Shown piece by piece: positions 5,150 through 15,600 of a stretch of DNA of 18,621 nt. Position numbers and translations under genes: made by a program. The DNA lies in NCBI GenBank assembly GCA_958439155.1, contig CAUBUJ010000018.1:1-18621 (forward strand). Reading direction: 5' to 3'. Positions within the stretch are counted from its first letter, which is position 1, and each line of letters opens with the position of its first letter. The notes below the pieces were generated by a model. It saw only the letters and a program-made list of their open reading frames with translations. It was not told the origin of the DNA and did not search any database. Origin of the DNA: an uncultured Veillonellaceae bacterium. GTDB taxonomy: Bacteria > Bacillota > Negativicutes > Veillonellales > Dialisteraceae.

Positions 5150-6109
5150 ATGGAAGACTACCGTTTCCTTATCGTTTTTATTGACATAATTCTCCCCTTT
5201 CTGCTCGGACTGTGGCTGAAACGGGCCGGGCTTTCGCCGGAGTGGATGCGGCTCCTCATCAAGACCAATGTGGTGCCGGTCACGACGGCGCTGTCAGTGA
5301 TCTCCTTCTGGTCGGTCCATCTCGATCCGGTGCTGGTACTCCTGCCCCTCTCGGTACTGCCCATCTGCTTTACGCCGGTGCTCTATTTTTACGCTTTTGA
5401 GAGTCACCGCTTCGATGATCCCCGGGAGAAAGGGAGCTACCTCGTGTCCATCATGATGGGCAATATCGGCACCATGGCCGGGCTCTGCGGGTACATTCTC
5501 TTCGGCGAGTCCGGGTTCGCCTATATCCAGCTCATCGGCATGCCGCAGGTGCTGATTTTTGTGCTCTACTGTTTCCCGATGGCCCAGTATTATTACGCCA
5601 TGTGGAAAAATCAGGGAAAGGGCGAGCGGCCCCATCTGAAGGTGCGGGAAATGCTTCTCACCTGGAACCAGCTGCCTGCGGTGGGCGTGGTCGTCGGCAT
5701 GACTCTCGGCTACTTCGACGTACCCCGGCCGGCTGCGGTAGGCACTGCTTTTTCCTGTCTCATCCATCTGAGCGCCTGGCTCGGCATGATTTCTGTGGGC
5801 TACGGTACGAGCCTTTCCGGCGCGATGCGCTACATGCGCCGCCTCTGGGTGGTCTTCCCGGTGAAATTTATTATGATGCCCCTCATCATGTACTTCTTCG
5901 TGAAATGCTTCACCGACAACCAGCAGGTGATCGCCTGCATCCTTCTCGCGTCTGCCGCGCCAACGGCGATTTTCTCGGTCATGACAGCCCAGCTCTATGA
6001 CCTCTCGGTGGACCTGGCAGAATCGTCCCTTCTGGGTACGACGATTTTCTTCCTCTTCTGTATTTATCCCCTCGTCTACTGGTACATCACCAGCGGCGGC
6101 ACCTTCTGA
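5150..6109 (+). CDS. AEC (auxin efflux carrier) family permease
   Basis: This 319-residue integral membrane protein has about ten hydrophobic segments in two halves joined by a charged cytoplasmic loop (KNQGKGERPHLKVRE, near residue 160). The segment SIMMGNIGTMAGLCGYILFGESG in the first half is typical of the AEC/BART superfamily. So is LASAAPTAIFSVMTAQLYD followed by SLLGTTIFFL near the C-terminus. Bacterial members such as MdcF- and MleP-type carriers move malonate, malate or other carboxylates; this one's substrate is unknown. I prefer the ATG at 5150 because AAGAAGG lies six bases upstream. In-frame TTG (5129) and ATG (5132) lack a ribosome site. The gene stands alone behind its own promoter, after the repeat-rich interval, and has no obvious terminator. 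Confidence 0.85.
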   Translation: MEDYRFLIVFIDIILPFLLGLWLKRAGLSPEWMRLLIKTNVVPVTTALSVISFWSVHLDPVLVLLPLSVLPICFTPVLYFYAFESHRFDDPREKGSYLVSIMMGNIGTMAGLCGYILFGESGFAYIQLIGMPQVLIFVLYCFPMAQYYYAMWKNQGKGERPHLKVREMLLTWNQLPAVGVVVGMTLGYFDVPRPAAVGTAFSCLIHLSAWLGMISVGYGTSLSGAMRYMRRLWVVFPVKFIMMPLIMYFFVKCFTDNQQVIACILLASAAPTAIFSVMTAQLYDLSVDLAESSLLGTTIFFLFCIYPLVYWYITSGGTF

Positions 6110-6247
6110 GGGAAAGGAGCGGGCCGTGGAGGAGTCTGTGTCGGTGCAGTCATATTTACTGTGGGTAGGAAACCGGATTCTAAAGAAACGAATAAATCTA
6201 TTTGAATTGTAAAATCTTTGCAAATATCTATACAGCTTATTTTCCAA

Positions 6248-6256
6248 TGCTATAAT
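6248..6256 (+). promoter_or_regulatory. Extended -10 promoter of the autotransporter gene
   Basis: TGCTATAAT with a perfect TATAAT at 6251-6256 is the same extended-10 type as upstream of the AEC gene. It lies in an AT-rich stretch 54 bp before the start codon. No clear -35 is present. Confidence 0.6.
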
Positions 6257-6309
6257 AGGGACAGGTTTGGCATTTGCCAGAAATCTGTTTTTTGAAAGGG
6301 AGGATTTCT

Positions 6310-8817
6310 ATGAAAAACCAAAAGAAAATTCTCGCCGCAGTTCTCGCGGCGGCAGCTCTCGTCCCACTGTATGGGGGGGTATCAGCAGCAAGCTTTCCGA
6401 CAAAGGATACAAATGTTACAACTGATGTGAGTTATGAGACGGCAGGAAGTATTAGCCAAAATGTGACATTATCAGGCAATGGTTCAGAATCTGTTCAAGT
6501 AACAAATGCTTCTTCTAATACGGGGAATAATAATGCAGCGATAATGGCTACAGGAGGCAATGTTCAGATTGAAAAGTTAAAGACCCTGAACATTACGGCA
6601 AATCCAGATGCCCGTGTTAATGATGGATTGTCTACGTGGAATAATCATACAATTACTCTTTCTAATATTGATAAAGTCAATATTGGAACAGCTGATCATG
6701 TCTTTGTGGGTACTGATACCAAGGATGAAGATGGTACACAAGGAATTCACGCGTCATCAGGTATTGTGAAGCTGGATAATCTTGGAGAGTTGAACATCTA
6801 CACCAATGGACAAGGAATTATGGCACAGAGAAATAATCTGCAGGATGAACAGGCTGCAGCCTCTACGCCTTCCGTAGATGTTACGACTACGGGAAATATT
6901 AATATTCAAACAAAAGGGCATTCTATTCTTGCGGCATCTATTAATTCAAATAAAGGTATAGCAGGGGTGTCTTTGACGGCTGGGGGAATCTTATCCGTTA
7001 CCTCACAAGAAGGTGTAGCTTTAATGGCTTTTGACCGTAACGCTAATCCCGTATATGAAGGAGATGGAGATATTTCTGCGGTACTACAGGGCAGAAAAGG
7101 TGTCAACATTACTTCAGAAAAATCTGTTGGCATGTATTTTGTCAGAAAGTCCAGTGCGGATGCAAATATCCAGGTACAATCTGAAGAGGGCGATGTAACT
7201 ATTACAGGTGCTACAAATGCCATCCAGATTAAACCAGATGCTAAAGATCCAACTGACGCTGCCAAAGAAAATACCAAGATTGATGTTAACATTGTGGGGC
7301 GCAATGTATTGATAAAGGCTAATGGTACAGAAGCAAATGGCACATATGTGAATAATGGGAAACTGTCTGTTGCCAGCAACCAGGATGGCGGTGTTGTATC
7401 TATCCAGGCAGCCAGTGGTGTAGCTGCCAAAGTAGAAGGAAATAACGGAGCATTGACTGTCGGAGATGGGACTCATGCTACGACATTTATCTCCAATGGA
7501 CAGATCCAAATCGATAATGGTGCTTCTGTCAAGGTACAGGGAAACACCACGACCATTGCAGACGCATCCGTACTGAAGGGAGCTCCCATCGTTGACGTCA
7601 AGAATGGCGGCAGTTTCCATGTCGCGGACGGAGCAAAGCTTCAGGTGCGCGGCGCCTATACGGGCAAGTCTCTGTATTCTACAGATGACAATACAAACAG
7701 CGAGGTTACCTTCTGGACTAATGCGAACACATCCTTTGACAACGCTTTCCAGTATCTTGATGATAATGGCACAGTCAGAGCGGGCGTAACCGAATCCAAT
7801 GCGGCAGGCCTGGCGGGCTTTATTGCCCTCTCTGTGGGCATCGCGGCGACGACTGCCAATGACAGCGGCATCACGACTTTGGCAACGAACGGCGCTGATT
7901 CCTACAATGAAGCGGTGGGCATTGCCCAGGCGGGCGGCGTGCAGCATGGGACCTATGCGGTGACAGGCCTTGTAGCGGACGCGCTCGCCAACCATGAAGA
8001 CACCGCAGAGAAGGACGTATGGGCGAAGGGCTTCCACAGCACGGAAGACATTGACGGCCTCGGCTTCGACGGCGGCGCGCTGGATCTTGACACCCAGTAC
8101 AACGGCGCGGTGGCCGGGATTGACCTGTATCAGAAGGAGGGGACTGCCGCAGGGGTTGCCTTCTCCTATGCGGACGGTAATGTGAGCGGCGTCAATGGCG
8201 GCGTATACACGAAGAATGACGCGGAGTATCTCGGGATTTCCTTCTACGGGAAGAAAGATCTCGGCGCGTATCGTCTCGCGGCGGACCTGTCCTACCTGGG
8301 CGGCAGCCACGATCTGACCCAGCATAATTACGGCACCACTGTCACGGCGAAACCCGATACGGAAGCGTGGACCCTCGGTGTGAAGGCCATGAAGGATTAC
8401 GACCTGGGCAGCGGCACCCTTACGCCCTATGCAGGCGTGCGGTACCTCCGTCTCACCACGGACAGCTATACGTCGAGTCTCGGACTCTCCTATGACAGCG
8501 AGACTCAGAATCTCTTCCTTCTCCCGGTAGGGGCGGATTATTCCTTAAGCCTCAAGCGCGGCAGCTGGACGGTGGCTCCCTATGTGGGCCTCGGGTATAT
8601 CTGGACCGTCGGCGACCGCAGCGCGGACCAGACTGTGTCTTACGGCACTACGGCGGGCAGCTATGCCTATGACGTGACTGACGCAGGAAGCTTCCTCGCG
8701 AAGGCAGGCATTTCCGCTTCGAAAGGGGCCTATGCTTTCTCCCTGGGCTACGCGTACCAGAAAGGCAGCACCGTGGACAGCGATACTTGGACGGCAGCGG
8801 CATCGTATCGTTTCTAA
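6310..8817 (+). CDS. Autotransporter outer-membrane protein with beta-helix passenger
   Basis: This 835-residue protein starts at the ATG at 6310, with GGGAGG six bases upstream; an in-frame ATG at 6274 has no such site. A signal peptide (residues 1-26, KK then a hydrophobic Ala/Leu core, cleavage near VSA|AS) sends it through Sec. Residues 27 to about 480 form a Gly/Asn/Thr-rich passenger with repeated short beta strands such as GNVQIEKLKTLNIT and GIVKLDNLGELNIYT, consistent with a beta-helix adhesin. I see no protease or lipase motif. Residues 480-565 look like the helical linker. From DVWAKGF (Asp569) to the end lie amphipathic strands of a 12-strand autotransporter barrel, closing with ASYRF and its terminal Phe for BAM recognition. 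The passenger is AT-rich and the ends GC-rich. The gene is monocistronic with a strong terminator. A role in adhesion is inferred. Confidence 0.9.
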   Translation: MKNQKKILAAVLAAAALVPLYGGVSAASFPTKDTNVTTDVSYETAGSISQNVTLSGNGSESVQVTNASSNTGNNNAAIMATGGNVQIEKLKTLNITANPDARVNDGLSTWNNHTITLSNIDKVNIGTADHVFVGTDTKDEDGTQGIHASSGIVKLDNLGELNIYTNGQGIMAQRNNLQDEQAAASTPSVDVTTTGNINIQTKGHSILAASINSNKGIAGVSLTAGGILSVTSQEGVALMAFDRNANPVYEGDGDISAVLQGRKGVNITSEKSVGMYFVRKSSADANIQVQSEEGDVTITGATNAIQIKPDAKDPTDAAKENTKIDVNIVGRNVLIKANGTEANGTYVNNGKLSVASNQDGGVVSIQAASGVAAKVEGNNGALTVGDGTHATTFISNGQIQIDNGASVKVQGNTTTIADASVLKGAPIVDVKNGGSFHVADGAKLQVRGAYTGKSLYSTDDNTNSEVTFWTNANTSFDNAFQYLDDNGTVRAGVTESNAAGLAGFIALSVGIAATTANDSGITTLATNGADSYNEAVGIAQAGGVQHGTYAVTGLVADALANHEDTAEKDVWAKGFHSTEDIDGLGFDGGALDLDTQYNGAVAGIDLYQKEGTAAGVAFSYADGNVSGVNGGVYTKNDAEYLGISFYGKKDLGAYRLAADLSYLGGSHDLTQHNYGTTVTAKPDTEAWTLGVKAMKDYDLGSGTLTPYAGVRYLRLTTDSYTSSLGLSYDSETQNLFLLPVGADYSLSLKRGSWTVAPYVGLGYIWTVGDRSADQTVSYGTTAGSYAYDVTDAGSFLAKAGISASKGAYAFSLGYAYQKGSTVDSDTWTAAASYRF

Positions 8818-8836
8818 TGAAATAGAGCAATCAAAA

Positions 8837-8874
8837 AGAGAGAATTTCCTTTGCAGGAGATTCTCTCTTTTTTT
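8837..8874. terminator. Bidirectional terminator between autotransporter and addA
   Basis: A 13-bp stem AGAGAGAATTTCC / GGAGATTCTCTCT (one G-U) with a 6-nt loop is followed on the plus strand by seven Ts. On the minus strand it is followed by TTTTTGATT. It sits 20-50 bp past the stops of the two convergent genes and can serve both. Confidence 0.9.
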
Positions 8875-8883
8875 GCTGCCTTT

Positions 8884-11800
8884 CTATTGGAAACGGCTCG
8901 TGAAGGGGACGCGCACTGCTTCTTTCAGGTGGAATGACCAGAGGTAGAGCGCGGCTACCGGTTTCTGGAGGATCGTTTCCGCCGCTTCTCCGTAGATCTG
9001 GAGCTGCCGGTGGTAGTGGTCCGCCAGGATCTGCCCGTCCGGGACGTGGTCGGTTTTGTAGTCAATGATGACGAGCTTTCCTTCTTTTTCGAGAAGGCAG
9101 TCGATGGCGCCCTGGAGGAAGATTTCTTCTCCCTTTTCGCAGGCCGGGTAGAATTCCCTTGCTGGAAGGAGGATGGAGAAGGCCATTTCTTTCCGTACGA
9201 TCTGGGCGCGGCGCATGAGGAGCCCCAAGGTGCTCTGCATGAAGGCCCGGATGTCTTCCACCGGACGGCGGCCCTTGTGGGTACCGAGGAGAATGCTCGC
9301 TTCTTCTTCGGTGAAGGCGTGCTTTTCCGCCAGAGCCTTGATGGCGGCGCCGATGGCAGCGGGGCTTTCTACGAGGGTATGGAAATCGAGGAGTTCCATC
9401 GCTTTGTGCATGAGCGTACCGTAGGCGGTGCCCTTGTAGGCGTCTTGTTCTGACGCGAGAAAATCGGGCGGCGCGGCAAAGTCTGCCGGGAGGGGCTGTT
9501 TCTCTTCGATGGGCGCGGCCAGGAGGGCTGAGGGCATGGCTTCTTCTTTTTCCGGCTCGGCGAGTTTCACCGCGGCGGTGGCGGTAAGTTTCGCCGGTGT
9601 CTGGGCCGCTTCCGCGTAAGGGTAGCGCCAGCGGAAATGGTCTTCCATCCAGGCGGGGGGCGCGCTTTCCGCGGTGAGCCATGCCGGGAGGGACGGCGGC
9701 GTTTCCCTGGCTTCTTCGCGGGCCTCCTTCTTTTCTTCCTCTTTCAGAAATTCTTCTTTCTTATGGGCCGTGAAGGTGAAGGATACGCCCTGGTCGTCAT
9801 CCCGGTAGGACGGGATGAGGCCTGCCGCGTCCCAGAGGGATTCCGCGGAGCGGCTCCTTGCGGCAGCCGGGAGGATCCAGTCCAGGTAGGATGAGGCGCT
9901 CGCCGCGGCGTAAGAAGGAATGGCGCCGTTGCCGCTGGAGGCGGAGAGGAGGGACGCGAGAGAGGCGTTCAAGTTTTTCATGGTCCCTGTAATAAAGAGC
10001 TTGTCTCTGGCGCGGGTCATAGCTACGTAGAGGAGGCGCGCTTCTTCCGCAAGGCCTGAGCGGCGGATGTCTTCCTGGATGGCGCAGCTGTAGAGCGTAG
10101 GCCACCGGAGGAGCCGCTCCCTGTCGAAATGATAGAGCCCGAGGCCTTTTTCTTTGTGGAGAAGGGCGATCTGGGAGAGGTCTTTCTTATTGAACCGGGA
10201 GCCGGCAGCGGAGAGGAAGACCACAGGAAATTCGAGACCCTTGCTCTTGTGGATGGTCATGATCTGGACGGTACCCGTTTCGGGACTTGCCGGTAAGGGC
10301 AGCCGGAGGGCCCGTTTCTTGTCGTCGATCTGCTGGAGATTTTCAAGGAAACGATTGAGCCCGCCGGCGATGTCACTGTCCCAGGCGCGGGCCATGTCGT
10401 AAAAAGCGAGCACATGGGCCTGGCGGAAGGCGGAGCCTGGCATGCCCGAAAGGTAGGCGAGGTAATCCGTATCGGCGAGAACCGCTTCGATGAGGGGGGC
10501 GGTGCCGCTCTGCCGCGAGAGGGCCCGCCATTTCCTGTACTGGCTCTTGAAATGGACGCACGCCATGGCGTCGGCGCCGCTTAGAATCTCTGAAGAGGAC
10601 TGGAGGGCGTCCCAGAGGGAGTATTTGTCTTTGAGACGGAGCATGGCAAGCGCGCTTTCCGACAGGCCTGTGAAAGGCGACCGGAGCACCGCCGTGAGAG
10701 CCAGGTCCTGCCGGGGATTGTCGATAACCTTGAGGAAGGCCCAGAGGAGCTGGATCTCGATGGTGCCGAGGAAATCGTCGGTTTGGTCGCACCGGGCGGG
10801 GATACCCTCTTCCTGGAGAGCTTCCAGCAGGGTGGGGCCTCTCGTTTCCACTGACCGGAGAAGGATGGCAATATCTCCATAGCCGAGAGGCCGGTAGGTG
10901 CCGTCCTTATTCATCACCTTTCCGCCGCTTTCCATGAGAGCGTGGATGCGGGAGGCAATGAGGCGTGCCTCGATTTCCATATTGTCCACATCGGCGCCTT
11001 CTTCTTCGCCCTCCCCGTCTTTTGACTTCGGCAGGTCAATCAGGTCGATGGAGACGGTGCCGCCGGCGTAGCTGGCAGGTGCGGGCCCAGCGCGGCGTCC
11101 CGGGTAGAGCGCTTCCGACGGGCCGTAGACGAGTTCGAGAGGCGCTTTGCCGGAGGGGTCCTTCTGGAGAATCTGGGAGAAAATGAAATTCACCGCCGAC
11201 AGGATCGCCGGATCGCTCCGGAAATTCCGGTTCAGGTCAATCCGGCAGGCGTCTTCTCTTTCTGGATAGGACTGGTATTTCGCGAGAAAGATGCCCGGGT
11301 CAGCCTGGCGGAAGCGGTAGATGCTCTGCTTGATGTCGCCTACGAGGAAGCGGTTTTTCCCATTGCTGATGAGGGCGGTGATGAGCTCCTGCAGTCCATT
11401 CGTGTCCTGGTACTCGTCTACCATGACCTCTTTGTACCGCTGGGAGAGCTCTATTGCCGTTTCAGACCGGACCGGGCGGCCCGGGGTGCTTTCCGGCGCG
11501 AGGAGAAGGGAGAGGGCGTAGTGCTCCATGTCGTTGAATTCGAGGAGGCCCTTTTCTTTTTTTCGCGCCATGTAGGCCCGGTGAAAATCAATCAGAAGCC
11601 GGGAGAGAACGGACACGATGGGCGCGGTGTCTTTCATATCGGAGATCCACTGCTCGGGAGAGAGGGAGAAATAAGTGTCGTAGATATTTTTATATTCGGT
11701 TTTGGTCTTATCCCGGATGGCCCTGATCATCGCCTTCTTTTCGTCCAGGGCTTCCGGATCGGCAGCGCTCTTTCCGCGCACAGCTTTCAGACTGCGGAAG

Positions 11801-12681
11801 AGGTTTGAATTCATCGTTCGCTGCCATGCATCCCACGTGAGGGGCCCTTCCGCAAGGGTGCGGAAGGAGGTCCATTCTTCCGAGAGCTGGTCCGTATATG
11901 GAGCAAGTGCTGGTTCTTCCTCAATGAGAGGGAAGATACGGCTGTACCGGTCTGCCCAGGACCGGGCTTTTTCCCGGAACGACGCGAGGAGGTCTGCCGT
12001 CCATGGGAGATCATCCGGCGTCTTGGCGCCGGTCACTTCATAGGGGACGGCGAGGCGGCGGAAGAAATCTTCCGGAAAGGCCATGGAAAGGGAGGCGCTG
12101 TAGAGCCGGAGCAGGGCAGACCGGAGGCCTGCGTCTTCATAGCGGGTGGCGAAGAGATCGACGCAGTCCTCAAAATGGGGATCTTTCTTCTCATACCACG
12201 CAAGAAGCACTTCCGAGAGGACGCTGTCCCGTAGGAGGTAGATTTCGTTGTCATCAGAGAGGATGCGGAAATCCGGATCCAGGTCGAGTTTGTAGAAATA
12301 CTGCCGCAGGAGGGACTGGCAGAAGGAGTCGATGGTGGAAATGGAAGCGCTCCCGAGAAGGGCGGTCTGCCGCTCGAGATAGGTCATCGCCGCTTCATTC
12401 TTGGCGGTGGGGGCGGCGTCCCGGCTTCTCGCAGCCTTTTCAAGCGCAGCCGAGAGGGCTTTGCCGATGCGGGTCCTCATTTCCGCCGCGGCCGCTCTGG
12501 TGAAGGTGAGCACCAGGAGTTCATTGATGCCCACCGGTTCTTTTGGATCGGTGACGCGCCGGAGGATCCGCTCGGCGAGCACTGCGGTTTTGCCGCTCCC
12601 TGCGGCGGCGGAGAGGAGAATATTGCCGCCCCGCGCGGTGATCGCTTCCTCCTGGGCTTTCGTCCATGTCATGTCACTCAT
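8884..12681 (-). CDS. addA: ATP-dependent helicase/nuclease subunit A
   Basis: This 1265-residue protein (B. subtilis AddA is about 1230) is a UvrD-type SF1 helicase fused to a RecB-type nuclease. Helicase motifs in order are WTKAQEEAI (residues 6-14), Walker A AAGSGKT (26-32, Lys31), LVLTFTRAAAAEM, DEYQDT (Asp422-Glu423), VGDIKQSIYRFRQADP, MTIHKSKGLEFPVVF and LLYVAMTRARDKLF. The C-terminal nuclease has YGTLMHKAMELLDF, GAIDCLLEKEG and DYKTD (Asp1207, Lys1209), the PD-(D/E)XK core. With AddB it unwinds and resects double-strand ends, recognises Chi and prepares 3' tails for RecA. The start at 12681 has AGGAGG six bases upstream, inside the end of addB. The genes overlap by 8 nt, so the two subunits are probably translationally coupled. 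All key residues are present. Confidence 0.97.
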   Translation of the reverse strand: MSDMTWTKAQEEAITARGGNILLSAAAGSGKTAVLAERILRRVTDPKEPVGINELLVLTFTRAAAAEMRTRIGKALSAALEKAARSRDAAPTAKNEAAMTYLERQTALLGSASISTIDSFCQSLLRQYFYKLDLDPDFRILSDDNEIYLLRDSVLSEVLLAWYEKKDPHFEDCVDLFATRYEDAGLRSALLRLYSASLSMAFPEDFFRRLAVPYEVTGAKTPDDLPWTADLLASFREKARSWADRYSRIFPLIEEEPALAPYTDQLSEEWTSFRTLAEGPLTWDAWQRTMNSNLFRSLKAVRGKSAADPEALDEKKAMIRAIRDKTKTEYKNIYDTYFSLSPEQWISDMKDTAPIVSVLSRLLIDFHRAYMARKKEKGLLEFNDMEHYALSLLLAPESTPGRPVRSETAIELSQRYKEVMVDEYQDTNGLQELITALISNGKNRFLVGDIKQSIYRFRQADPGIFLAKYQSYPEREDACRIDLNRNFRSDPAILSAVNFIFSQILQKDPSGKAPLELVYGPSEALYPGRRAGPAPASYAGGTVSIDLIDLPKSKDGEGEEEGADVDNMEIEARLIASRIHALMESGGKVMNKDGTYRPLGYGDIAILLRSVETRGPTLLEALQEEGIPARCDQTDDFLGTIEIQLLWAFLKVIDNPRQDLALTAVLRSPFTGLSESALAMLRLKDKYSLWDALQSSSEILSGADAMACVHFKSQYRKWRALSRQSGTAPLIEAVLADTDYLAYLSGMPGSAFRQAHVLAFYDMARAWDSDIAGGLNRFLENLQQIDDKKRALRLPLPASPETGTVQIMTIHKSKGLEFPVVFLSAAGSRFNKKDLSQIALLHKEKGLGLYHFDRERLLRWPTLYSCAIQEDIRRSGLAEEARLLYVAMTRARDKLFITGTMKNLNASLASLLSASSGNGAIPSYAAASASSYLDWILPAAARSRSAESLWDAAGLIPSYRDDDQGVSFTFTAHKKEEFLKEEEKKEAREEARETPPSLPAWLTAESAPPAWMEDHFRWRYPYAEAAQTPAKLTATAAVKLAEPEKEEAMPSALLAAPIEEKQPLPADFAAPPDFLASEQDAYKGTAYGTLMHKAMELLDFHTLVESPAAIGAAIKALAEKHAFTEEEASILLGTHKGRRPVEDIRAFMQSTLGLLMRRAQIVRKEMAFSILLPAREFYPACEKGEEIFLQGAIDCLLEKEGKLVIIDYKTDHVPDGQILADHYHRQLQIYGEAAETILQKPVAALYLWSFHLKEAVRVPFTSRFQ

Positions 12682-15600
12682 GGCTTTCCTCCTTCGTCAA
12701 TTCGCTTAGAATATCTTTGTCATCCCGGTTGGGAATGTCTTCGTAGCGGCATCCGGGAAGCTTCGGATCGAAACGGCAGATGCTTTTGTAGAGGCACCAC
12801 TGGCAGGGGGTGCTCCCTTTTCCGGTCCGTACCGGACGGATCGGTATGGCCCCGCTTTTGATTTTCTCGTAAAGGGCGGAGAGGTTCGCCCGGGTCACCG
12901 CGAAGAGAGCTTCTATCTGGTCCAGGGTGAGCACAGGGGACGCTTTGGACCATGCGCCTTTCTTCGTCCGCGCCAGGGGCAGGAAGGTATCTTCTCCGCA
13001 GAGGTCGTGATCGAGAGCGGAAAGGAAATCCGCATCATCGAGAAAGTATCCGGCAAGCTCCTTCGGCGGGGCCGCCTTCTTGCCGTTCCCTGGTACGGGG
13101 ACGCTTCTCGTATCGCCGTTTAGATAAATATAGAGGATCGCCCCCGGCAGGAGGGTGTCTTTTTTATTCTCCCACACCGCCATGAGGTAGGTGATGAGCT
13201 GGAGCCGGTAGGCCGTGACGATTTCCTGGAGGGAAATATCCGGCATCCCCGTCTTGTAGTCGCATACGATGGCTCCGCTTCCTGCGGCGTCGACCCGGTC
13301 GATATGGCAGTCAACGAAGAAGCGGCGGCTCGCTTCGATGGAGAGGCGGAAGCTTTCTTCCATGGCGATGGTGGAAGCACCGCTCTGGCGGCTCCAGGTG
13401 CGGAACCGGCGGAGCGCCGCCTTGAAGGTGCGGTTCAGGGCGCCCTCCGTATAGGCCGCTGCCGCGTCGGACACGAGGGCTCCTGATTTCACCCGCGGGG
13501 CGACCCGGGCGGCGATCTCTGCGGAAATGCGGTCGATTTCTTCGTCGCTGGCATTTCGCCATTCTTTCTTCTGCTTCTTCAGGTAGTCCCCGAAGCTGTG
13601 GAGCCCGGCGTGGAGGTAATTGCCGTAGTCCCTGTTATCCATGCGGCTTTGGTCCTGTGGATTCAGGGAGAGACCATATTGGAGGAAGTACATGTAAGGA
13701 CATTTCCGGTATGACTCGAGCTGACTCACTGAAGTACGGAAAGGCTGGGATTTGAGGAGGAGCCGCGCTGAGAGGGAAGCCGGCAGGGGGCGGGCTGCAC
13801 TCTCATACGAGAGCCCCCGCAGCTTCTGGGAGAGGAGGGCCGCTCTTTCCGGACGGGCCCTTGCCCACGCGGCTAGCGCCGGCCAGAGGGAATCCTCCGC
13901 AGGCGTTCCTTTCCGGGCCAGATACGGCAGGAGAGAGAGGGACTGGTCCGGCGTGAGCAGGAACGACGGGTCCTTCGTCCCCAGATCGGGCAGGCGCGCC
14001 GCGCCCATCGCCGTGGCGTATCCAAGGCGGCCCATACGCTCGATGAGAGGCGACGGGGAGAGGGCAGTGCCGTCATTGTCCGAGGCGGGATAGGAAATAT
14101 AGAGGACCTGCCGCGCCCTCGTAAGGGAAAGGTAGGCGTAAAATTCTTCCTGGTAAATGAGTCCTAAAAGGTCCGGCCCGAGGATGAGGCTCCGCCCGGC
14201 GAGACGGCGCGCTTCCGCGGTGGTAAGGAACCCTTCTTCCGCGATGCGCGCCGGGAAATCCCCTTCCGCGGCGCCCAGAAGGAAGACTGCCCGTCCTTCC
14301 ATGGCGCTTCCCCGGTCTATGGTGGTGACTGTCACATGGTCGAGGGTCGGCGGGATCATGGCGTAGGTCAGGCTTCCGAAGCCGTCTTCGGCGATGGCGA
14401 GAAATTCCTTGTCCGGGAGGGAATCGCCGCCGGCGGCGCGGACCATATCATTCAGGAGCTGAAGTACTTTTTTCCATACCTGCAGATGAGGTTTCTCACG
14501 GGATTTCTCGAATTCTTTCGCGTCCCACAGAGCGAGCGTATCCGGCACTTTCTGTTCCATGAGCCACTGATAGAGGAGGGCGCACTTTTCCCGGACCGTT
14601 TTTGCCTCCTGCCAGCGGTCTTCCAGGGGAATGAGGAAGTCCAGGAGCCGGCTCCGGAGGGCGTTCATCAGATTGAGCTCGTCCCGTTCCTGCGGCGTCG
14701 GCATGCCGTTATCGTATTCCAGATGGAAAGGGCTGTGAAATTTCCAGGTCTCTCCCCACTGCCGGGGACGGATGCCGATGCGGAGGACATAATTTTCCAG
14801 GCGGTCCACTTCTTCCGGGGAAAAGGCCTGGAGAAGGTCTGTCTTGAGGAGGGGAAAGAGAAGAGAACGGCGCCATCCCTGCCAGGGGCCGCGCGACCGG
14901 GCAGCGAGGAACTGGATGAGATTTTTCAGGAGCATCACCAGAGGATGGCTCCCCATGGGCTGGCGCTGGTCGATAAAGACAGGAATGTCCGCTTTCCCGA
15001 AGGCGCGGCGCACCAGGTCGGTATAGGCATCGGCTTTCCGGAGAAGTACCAGAATATCCCGGCAGCGGAATCCTTTGTCCCGGATGAGCCGGGCGATCTG
15101 GCGGGCCGCGGTGTCCGCCTCTGCCGCGCGGGACGGCGCCTTCGTGATGTAGAGTCCTTCGTCGGCGCGGAGCTTCTCCGGCGGCGGGACCTGGGAGGCC
15201 CTCGGGAAAGGCGTGAAGAAATGGGCGGCCAGATCCTGCAGGCGCGGCGAGGTGTAACGCGGCGCTTCCGTGAGCGTTACTGATGAGGACTGTCCGGCGG
15301 CGCGGGAGAGAGCCTGCCACAGGCGGTACGGCCGGTCAAAGAGAGGGTACGCTGCAGACAGTTCCGGCCGGTCCATGGAGAGGGTCACTGTCACATCCGG
15401 CGCGGTGCGGATGAGAGCGGCGGCGATGGCGATTTCCTGAGGGGTCATCCCGCCGAAGCCGTCGATCCAGATCTTTGTCCTCCGGAGCGCTTCTGACCGG
15501 GGAATATCCGCGGCGAGTTTGTCATACATGTTGCCGCGGTACCGGAAATGACCGGAGAGGTACTGGTGGTACGCCCCGTAGAGGAGGGACAGGTCAGAGA

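Noticed and set aside
5294..6247. 317-codon minus-strand frame opposite the AEC permease
   Set aside because: It is a His/Glu-rich shadow of a membrane protein gene, with no family match.
7114..8325. 403-codon minus-strand frame inside the autotransporter
   Set aside because: It is opposite the clearly coding passenger and barrel, with no signal or domain.
14336..15283. 315-codon plus-strand frame inside addB
   Set aside because: It is antisense to addB, with no ribosome site and no recognisable domain.
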